From positions 1-11,606 of the forward strand of contig JAODNF010000412.1 in assembly GCA_025464915.1 (NCBI GenBank): a DNA stretch of 11,606 nucleotides, given 5' to 3'. Shown here one piece after another: positions 7,241 through 11,606 of this stretch (positions are counted from its first letter, which is position 1; every line of letters starts with the position of its first letter). The DNA is from Frankiales bacterium (GTDB lineage Bacteria; Actinomycetota; Actinomycetes; Mycobacteriales; SCTD01). Under the pieces are notes generated by a model. The model was not told the origin of the DNA, searched no databases, and saw only the letters and a program-made list of their open reading frames with translations. A program made the position numbers and the translations under genes.

Positions 7241-8713
7241 ATGAAGCTCGGGGTCACCACCCCGTCCGCGTCCGACTTCGCTGCTCTCGACCAGCCACTG
7301 GTCCCGGTGGTGCGGCGGCTGCTCGCGGACGGCGAGACCGCGATCGGGGTCTACCGCAAGCTGGCCGAGAACCGGCCGGGCACCTTCCTGCTCGAGTCCG
7401 CCGAGCAGGGCAAGCAGTGGTCGCGCTGGTCGTTCGTGGGCGTCCGCTGCGCCTCGGTCCTGACCGAGCGCGACGGGGTCGCCCTGTGGCTCGGCGACGG
7501 GCTGCCCACGACGTCGACCGACCCCCTCGAGGCCCTTCGAGAGGCGCACGCGCTGCTGCAGTCGCCCCACGTCGACGGCCTGCCGCCGTTCACTGGTGGC
7601 CTGGTCGGCTACCTCTCGTACGACGTCGTGCGCCGCATCGAGCGGCTGCCGTCGACGACGCCGGACGAGCTGGGCATGCCTGAGCTCACGATGATGCTCG
7701 CCACTGACCTCGCGGTGCTCGACCACTCGGACGGGTCGGTCTGGCTGATCGCCAACGTCGTCCGCGGCGGGTCGTACGAGGACGCGCTGGCCAGGCTCGA
7801 CGCGATGGCTGCCGCTCTGGCCACGCCCTCGCAGCCGTCCGTGGCGGTGCTCGACCTCGACGTCGACCCCGTCGTGACGTCGCGCTCGTCGTCGTACCCG
7901 TCCGGGGTCGAGGCGGTGAAGGAGCACATCCGCGCCGGTGACGCGTTCCAGGTGGTGCTGTCGCAGCGCTTCGAGGTGGCGACGACCGTCGACGCGCTCG
8001 ACGTCTACCGGGTGCTGCGCACGACCAACCCGTCGCCCTACATGTACTTGCTGCGCTTCGCGGGGCGCGAGTCCCCCTACGACGTCGTGGGCTCCTCCCC
8101 GGAGGCGCTCGTCACGGTGCAGTCCGGAGAGGCGGTGCTGCACCCGATCGCCGGCACCCGCCCGCGCGGCGCGACGCCGGAGGAGGACCTGGCCCTCGGC
8201 GTCGAGATGATGGCCGACCCGAAGGAGCGGTCGGAGCACGTCATGCTCGTCGACCTGGGCCGCAACGACCTCGGACGGGTCTGCTCGCCGGGCACGGTCG
8301 ACGTCGTCGACTTCATGTCGGTGGAGCGGTACTCCCACGTGATGCACATCGTGTCGACGGTCGTCGGGCAGGTCGCGCCCGGGCTGTCGGCCTTCGACGT
8401 GCTGTGCGCGACGTTCCCCGCCGGCACGCTGTCGGGGGCTCCGAAGGTCCGGGCGATGGAGATCATCGAGTCGCTCGAACCGGTCCGGCGCAACCTCTAC
8501 GGCGGCTGCGTCGGGTACCTCGGCGCCTCGGGCGACCTGGACATGGCGATCGCGATCCGCACCGCCGTGCTGCACGACGGCCGGGCCGTCGTGCAGGCGG
8601 GTGCCGGGCTGGTCGCCGACTCCGACCCGGCTGCCGAGGACGCGGAGTGCCGCCACAAGGCGGCCGCCGTCCTGCGCGCCATCGCCGCCGCCGAGACCCT
8701 CCAGCGGCTGTGA
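7241..8713 (+). CDS. trpE: Anthranilate synthase component I
   Basis: 490 residues from the ATG at 7241. TrpE converts chorismate to anthranilate, with ammonia from the glutaminase partner TrpG (not in the window): the committed step of tryptophan synthesis. The N-terminal domain has the tryptophan-feedback motif LLES (50-53) followed by WSRWSFVG (60-67), so feedback inhibition by tryptophan is expected. The C-terminal chorismate-binding domain shows PIAGTRPRG (302-310), ERSEHVMLVDLGRNDLGRV (329-347), FPAGTLSGAPK (392-402) and QAGAGLVADSDP (452-463). These favour TrpE over the related PabB or salicylate synthases, as does the context (hisI upstream, Trp membrane protein and trpC downstream). 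No leader peptide with tandem Trp codons was seen in the 22-bp gap before it. The next gene overlaps by 4 bp (GTGA). Confidence 0.96.
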   Translation: MKLGVTTPSASDFAALDQPLVPVVRRLLADGETAIGVYRKLAENRPGTFLLESAEQGKQWSRWSFVGVRCASVLTERDGVALWLGDGLPTTSTDPLEALREAHALLQSPHVDGLPPFTGGLVGYLSYDVVRRIERLPSTTPDELGMPELTMMLATDLAVLDHSDGSVWLIANVVRGGSYEDALARLDAMAAALATPSQPSVAVLDLDVDPVVTSRSSSYPSGVEAVKEHIRAGDAFQVVLSQRFEVATTVDALDVYRVLRTTNPSPYMYLLRFAGRESPYDVVGSSPEALVTVQSGEAVLHPIAGTRPRGATPEEDLALGVEMMADPKERSEHVMLVDLGRNDLGRVCSPGTVDVVDFMSVERYSHVMHIVSTVVGQVAPGLSAFDVLCATFPAGTLSGAPKVRAMEIIESLEPVRRNLYGGCVGYLGASGDLDMAIAIRTAVLHDGRAVVQAGAGLVADSDPAAEDAECRHKAAAVLRAIAAAETLQRL

Positions 8714-9294
8714 CCCCCGCGCGCCGCGAGCTGCTCACCTCGATCGCGCTCTGCCTCGTCGGCAGCGGTCTGGTGCTGCTCGCCGTGCGGCAGCCCTGGG
8801 CGACGTACCCGACCTCGGACAGCCTGACGATCAAGGACGTCCGCACGGGCGTCGCGGGCACGGCCGTGGCCGGTCTGGCGCAGGCCCTCTCGCTCGTCGG
8901 CCTGGCGGGTGTCGTGGCGATCGCCGCCACCAAGCGGCTCGGCCGGGTCGTCGTCGGGACGCTGGTCGTGCTGGCCGGGCTCGTGGCGGCCGCAGACGTC
9001 GGCTACCTGATGAGCGACGGCCTGGGGCACCGGCTGGCGAGCGCCGGCTGCTCGAAGCTGTGCATCGTCTCCCAGGAGCAGTACGACCAGGCACCCCGCT
9101 GGGTGTGGCCGGTGCTCGCCGTCGCGGGTGGCCTGGTCATGGCCGCCGGGGGAGCGCTCGTCGCGGCCCGAGGGCGTCGCTGGGCAGCGCTGTCCTCGTC
9201 GTACCAGGTCCCCGCCGCGCGCTCTGCCGCGACCGAGCCCACCGACAAGGCCACCTGGGACCTCCTCGACTCCGGAGAAGACCCCACCGCCTGA
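8710..9294 (+). CDS. Trp-operon-associated membrane protein (TIGR02234 type)
   Basis: 194 residues. It resembles the actinobacterial family of about 200-residue membrane proteins found between trpE and trpC, whose function is not known. Four membrane segments are visible (about 9-26, 51-72, 78-96, 131-153). Family-like landmarks are PWATY after the first helix (29-33), a short cysteine-containing loop (Cys114 and Cys118) between helices 3 and 4, ARGRRW just after the last helix (153-158), SSSYQ (162-166), and the C-terminal WDLLDSGEDPT (183-193). The start GTG at 8710 overlaps the trpE stop, indicating translational coupling. The open frame further upstream is a trpE shadow. In most relatives trpC follows soon after; here a 1.3-kb island with a gene on the opposite strand intervenes, so this gene is probably the last of the trpE transcript. 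Confidence 0.9.
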   Translation: MTPARRELLTSIALCLVGSGLVLLAVRQPWATYPTSDSLTIKDVRTGVAGTAVAGLAQALSLVGLAGVVAIAATKRLGRVVVGTLVVLAGLVAAADVGYLMSDGLGHRLASAGCSKLCIVSQEQYDQAPRWVWPVLAVAGGLVMAAGGALVAARGRRWAALSSSYQVPAARSAATEPTDKATWDLLDSGEDPTA

Positions 9295-9301
9295 CCCCGC
9301 G

Positions 9302-9418
9302 GGAGGTGTGCGGGGTGCTCGCGTTGCGCGCCTGCGTGGGGCCGCACGGCTCAGGTGCCGACGAGGAGGTGTGCGGGGTGCTCGCGTTGCGCGCCTGCGT
9401 GGGGCCGCACGGCTCAGG
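9302..9418. repeat. Tandem repeat pair A: two identical 54-bp units, 63-bp period
   Basis: Units at 9302-9355 and 9365-9418 are identical over 54 bp and separated by 9 bp (TGCCGACGA). Each begins GGAGGTGTGCGGGG and ends GGCCGCACGGCTCAGG. Within each unit GTGCGG and CCGCAC are inverted repeats that could form a 6-bp stem; there is no T-run, so no classic terminator. The pair lies between two convergent genes. The right end (TCA at 9414-9416) coincides with the stop codon of the frame-restored minus-strand gene. It is related to repeat pair B at 10436-10550: the same 43-bp core length, the same arms and the same 63-bp period. Confidence 0.95.
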
Positions 9419-9491
9419 CCGCCCGGAGGTCCAGCCGGCGACGAGCCACGATCTCCGCGATCTGTTGCCGTACGGCGTCTCGGTCGTTCAG
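9414..9491 (-). pseudogene. Out-of-frame C-terminal tail of the DUF559-type gene
   Basis: Directly past the stop of the minus-strand gene (9490-9488), the next frame reads LNDRDAVRQQIAEIVARRR followed by LDLRAA and a TGA at 9416-9414. This is a charged, amphipathic helix of 25 residues, as expected for the last helix of DUF559 proteins after the W-x-x-I-R-F strand. One extra G in the GGG run at 9494-9496 would join it to the main frame, giving FREG-VLNDRDAV and a protein of about 307 residues. The orphan tail therefore marks a one-base deletion, or a sequencing error or programmed shift. Confidence 0.75.
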
Positions 9492-10336
9492 AACCCTTCG
9501 CGGAAGCGGATGGTCTGCCACCCCATGGCAGCCAGCCACCTGTCGCGCAGCTGATCAGCAGCGATCTGCGCGTCGGTCGAGTGGTAGTAGAGGCCGTCGG
9601 CCTCGAAGATCAGTCGTAGCTCCGGGATCGCCACGTCTACGCGGGCCGTGCGCCTCCTGCCGGGCGACTCGATGCTCAGCTGCCGTTGAACGCCGCACGG
9701 GACCACGCTGAGCACGTCCTCGTGGAGCCGCCCCTCGAGGACTGTCTCGCGCTCGGGAGTCCACAGCTCGGCGAGCTCCAGGAGCTGGCTGATCCCGGGG
9801 CGGGTCCGCACGGGTTGGGCCGCAGCCCGGACCTGGGCAGCCGACGCCTTCTTCTGACGGATCGCGTTCAGCATCACGGCATCGAGCTGGTTCCTCGTCA
9901 GGAACGACGCGAGGTCGACGATGGTCCTATCCGGCGGAACCCAGCGATGCCTCCCGTCGGTGCGAGGCGTGATGTCGAAGGCCCGAGACCTGATCACGCG
10001 CAGTCCCTTGACGTCCCGCTTCGTGCTCGTGATGTCCACAGTGACCCAGGCGTCGTCGTTGTCCGGCACCCAGATGCCCTCACGCCGCGCGGCGCTGAAG
10101 TGACTCAGCATGGCCTTGTCGTCCCACCAGCGGACGGAGTTCTCGCGGACCTCCCGCGTCACGACGGACGCTGCCGGGACCAGCACGCCCGGAAGCGCCT
10201 CCTGCCAGAGCCCGCCCGCGATCAGGTGCTCGACGGCGTCCGGCCGCTCGAGGATCTTGACGGCCTCCGCAGGCTCGAGAACGCCTCCGCCCTTGCGTGC
10301 GAGCGCGACGAGGCGTCGATCCGTTGCTCTGCTCAT
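9488..10336 (-). CDS. AbiEi-like / DUF559 nuclease-fold protein, C-terminus frameshifted
   Basis: 282 residues on the strand opposite to all the trp genes. The N-terminus (about 6-55) looks like the winged-helix domain of AbiEi-type antitoxins (KGGGVLEPAEAV, then LIAGGLW and LPGVLVPA). A middle region (about 70-180) carries the family's LSHFSAA (77-83), VTVDITS (98-104), GLRVIRSR (111-118) and DRTIVDLA (136-143). The C-terminus is a DUF559 (Vsr-like, PD-(D/E)XK) fold with Glu201, Asp234 in ARVDVAI and Glu245 in IFEADG, followed by YYHST and GWQTIRF. Such proteins are common in actinobacteria, often as solo genes; toxin-antitoxin or nuclease activity is inferred from domains only. No AbiEii toxin gene is next to it. 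The frame ends early (FREGF, stop) while the expected tail continues in another frame. ATG at 10336 has a weak AAGG 10 bp upstream. GC in three hand-counted 60-base rows is 63-67%, lower than in neighbours. A repeat pair lies on each side. Confidence 0.82.
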   Translation of the reverse strand: MSRATDRRLVALARKGGGVLEPAEAVKILERPDAVEHLIAGGLWQEALPGVLVPAASVVTREVRENSVRWWDDKAMLSHFSAARREGIWVPDNDDAWVTVDITSTKRDVKGLRVIRSRAFDITPRTDGRHRWVPPDRTIVDLASFLTRNQLDAVMLNAIRQKKASAAQVRAAAQPVRTRPGISQLLELAELWTPERETVLEGRLHEDVLSVVPCGVQRQLSIESPGRRRTARVDVAIPELRLIFEADGLYYHSTDAQIAADQLRDRWLAAMGWQTIRFREGF

Positions 10337-10435
10337 GCGGCATCAGCCTTCTGCCTCACGTGGTCCCGTGGCGGCCGGTCAGGAGATCTGTGGATGGGGC
10401 CCGGCGGCGCAGGTCCGCATCGGCCACGCCACCTC

Positions 10436-10550
10436 CGCTGGAAGGTGTGCGGGGCGGCACCGTCGTACGCCCGCTGGAGGCCGCACACATGGCGTTCTCG
10501 CTGGAAGGTGTGCGGGCCGGCACCGTCGTACGCCCGCTGGAGGCCGCACA
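10436..10550. repeat. Tandem repeat pair B: two 52-bp units, 63-bp period
   Basis: Units at 10436-10487 and 10499-10550 match at 51 of 52 positions (G at 10454 against C at 10517) and are separated by 11 bp. Each begins CGCTGGAAGGTGTGCGGG and ends GGAGGCCGCACA. TGTGCGG and CCGCACA make a 7-bp inverted repeat with a loop of about 28 bases. The 43-bp core from GGTGTGCGG to CCGCAC matches pair A at 31 of 43 positions by hand alignment without gaps, all of the two ends being identical. The pair lies in the gap between the divergent minus-strand gene and trpC. The rest of this 288-bp gap shows no gene. Confidence 0.93.
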
Positions 10551-10570
10551 GCTCGGCGGCGGGCACCCGG

Positions 10571-10616
10571 GTGACCTGGTGCAAATGGGGCGGACTACGG
10601 TGGCTGAGTGCAAGGA
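10571..10616 (+). promoter_or_regulatory. Candidate trpC promoter and ribosome site
   Basis: TACGGT at 10596-10601 fits TANNNT and would start a transcript near 10608. GTGACC at 10571-10576 is a possible -35 with a long 19-bp spacer. AAGGA at 10612-10616 lies 8 bp before the trpC GTG. A promoter here would compensate for the separation of trpC from trpE. Confidence 0.4.
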
Positions 10617-10624
10617 ATGACCCC

Positions 10625-11431
10625 GTGAGCGTGCTCGACGAGATCCTCGTCGGCGTCCGTGAGGACCTCGCCGCGAGGCAGGCGGTGACCAGCCTCGACG
10701 AGCTGAAGGACCGCGCACAGGCGCAGGCACCGGCCAAGGACGGCGTCGCGGCGCTGAAGCGCGACGGGGTCCAGGTCATCGCGGAGGTCAAGCGCAGCAG
10801 CCCGAGCAAGGGGCAGCTCGCGGAGATCGCCGACCCGGCCGCGCTGGCCCAGGAGTACGAGGCGGGCGGCGCCGCCGTCATCAGCGTGCTCACCGAGGGC
10901 CGGAAGTTCGGCGGGTCCCTCGACGACTTCGACGCCGTACGGGCGCGGGTCGAGGTTCCCCTGCTGCGCAAGGACTTCATCGTCTCCAGCTATCAATTGT
11001 GGGAGGCGCGGGCACACGGCGCCGACCTGGTGCTGCTCATCGTCGCGGCCCTCGAGCAGGAGGCCCTGATCAGCCTGCTCGAGCGGACCGTCAGCCTCGG
11101 CATGACGCCGCTCATCGAGGCGCACGACGAGCTCGAGGTGGTGCGGGCGCTCGATGCCGGGGCGCGGATCGTGGGCATCAACGCCCGCAACCTCAAGACC
11201 CTCGAGGTCGACAGAGAGATCTTCGCCCGGCTCGCGCCCGAGATCCCGACCGACGTCGTGAAGGTCGCCGAGTCCGGCGTCCGCGACGCGCACGACCTGC
11301 TCAGCTATGCCGGCAACGGCGCCGACGCCGTGCTCGTCGGCGAGGGCGTCGTCAGGGACGGCAACCCGCGGCAGGCCGTCGCCGCTCTCGTCACCGCCGG
11401 TGCGCACCCGGCAGCTCGCCACCAGCAGTGA
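10625..11431 (+). CDS. trpC: Indole-3-glycerol-phosphate synthase
   Basis: 268 residues, the normal length for a stand-alone TrpC (no TrpF fused). It cyclises and decarboxylates CdRP to indole-3-glycerol phosphate, the fourth step after chorismate in tryptophan synthesis. All catalytic residues are visible: Glu54 and Lys56 in IAEVKRSSPSKG (52-63), Lys116 in LLRKDF (113-118), Glu165 in PLIEAHD (162-168), Asn186 in GINARNLKT (184-192) and Glu216 in VAESGV (214-219). The phosphate site near LVGEGVVR (237-244) is also present. GTG at 10625 is chosen because AAGGA lies 8 bp upstream and the protein aligns with the family from its first residues; the long open frame upstream crosses the minus-strand gene and repeats and is not coding. 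trpB follows after 25 bp. Confidence 0.97.
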   Translation: MSVLDEILVGVREDLAARQAVTSLDELKDRAQAQAPAKDGVAALKRDGVQVIAEVKRSSPSKGQLAEIADPAALAQEYEAGGAAVISVLTEGRKFGGSLDDFDAVRARVEVPLLRKDFIVSSYQLWEARAHGADLVLLIVAALEQEALISLLERTVSLGMTPLIEAHDELEVVRALDAGARIVGINARNLKTLEVDREIFARLAPEIPTDVVKVAESGVRDAHDLLSYAGNGADAVLVGEGVVRDGNPRQAVAALVTAGAHPAARHQQ

Positions 11432-11456
11432 CCCCACCAGGAACGAGGGACCACCA

Positions 11457-11606
11457 GTGAGGATCGCCGGGAGCGCCCCGGAGCTTCCCGACGCGAGCGG
11501 CCACTTCGGGCCGTACGGCGGGCGCTTCGTCCCCGAGGCGCTGATCGCTGCCCTCGACCAGCTCCGTGACGAGCACGAGCGGGCCCAGCAGGACCCGGAG
11601 TTCCTC
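11457..11606 (+). CDS. trpB: Tryptophan synthase beta chain, 5' part
   Basis: Fifty codons from GTG at 11457 to the window edge; the rest lies outside. The visible protein has the typical TrpB N-terminus: DASGHFGPYGGRFVPEAL (12-29), then IAALDQL and an acidic/helical stretch ending DPEFL. TrpB condenses indole with serine to tryptophan using pyridoxal phosphate; the PLP lysine is beyond the visible part. GAGGG at 11445-11449 is a suitable ribosome site. Position and spacing after trpC suggest one transcript, trpC-trpB, presumably with trpA beyond. Confidence 0.95.
   Translation, partial: MRIAGSAPELPDASGHFGPYGGRFVPEALIAALDQLRDEHERAQQDPEFL

Noticed and set aside
7124..8656. 510-codon open frame on the minus strand
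   Set aside because: Antisense to trpE with the same shadow composition; no domain recognisable.
9302..9418. Bidirectional intrinsic terminator
   Set aside because: The stems are short with long loops and no T-run follows on either strand; a role in ending transcription cannot be claimed from sequence.
9302..10550. CRISPR array
   Set aside because: Only two units per locus, spacers of 9-11 bp, units of 52-54 bp, and no cas genes.
10297..10620. Small repeat protein reading through pair B (21-residue repeat)
   Set aside because: The 63-bp period keeps all frames open across the repeat, so the peptide repeat is expected by chance. The frame starts inside the minus-strand gene, and pair A gives no related peptide in the same frame.
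10585..10620. 12-codon ATG frame just before trpC
   Set aside because: No Shine-Dalgarno and no Trp codons; likely chance.
9686..10624. Long in-frame extension upstream of trpC
   Set aside because: It crosses the minus-strand DUF559 gene and the repeats, and TrpC homology and the AAGGA site both place the start at 10625.

Overview
The window is high-GC DNA (about 70-75% in typical genes by hand count). It has GTG starts, 4-base start/stop overlaps and actinobacterial histidine/tryptophan gene order (hisF ... hisI, trpE, Trp-operon membrane protein, trpC, trpB). It is almost certainly an actinobacterium. A Nocardioidaceae-like lineage (Propionibacteriales) would fit, but the family cannot be fixed from the sequence alone.

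Layout. 1-213 (minus): 5' part of a small GlsB/YeaQ/YmgE-type membrane protein, divergent from hisF. 252-1016: hisF. 1042-6817: a tightly coupled four-gene block of two ABC half-exporters, an MFS carrier and an old-yellow-enzyme (OYE) type flavin oxidoreductase; it separates hisF from hisI. 6841-7218: hisI. 7241-8713: trpE. 8710-9294: Trp-operon-associated membrane protein. 9295-10624: a non-tryptophan island holding one minus-strand gene (AbiEi-like/DUF559 nuclease-fold protein) with a pair of tandem repeats on each side. 10625-11431: trpC. 11457 to the end: 5' part of trpB.

How the genes work together. HisF and HisI are histidine-biosynthesis enzymes. TrpE, TrpC and TrpB are tryptophan-biosynthesis enzymes. 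The two ABC genes form a heterodimeric exporter whose residues predict one dead and one working ATP site. With the MFS carrier and the OYE reductase they look like an efflux/detoxification operon; the substrate is unknown.

Most unusual region. The island inside the trp cluster has two repeat pairs, one on each side of the minus-strand gene. Both pairs have exactly the same 63-bp period, and all four units share GGTGTGCGGG / GGCCGCAC arms 43 bp end to end. The gene itself appears to have lost one base near its 3' end: a 25-residue C-terminal tail continues in another frame and stops at the edge of a repeat. This looks like a decaying inserted cassette, with trpC probably served by its own promoter. 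No stretch longer than 300 bp lacks a gene; the longest gap (10337-10624) holds the second repeat pair and the trpC upstream region.
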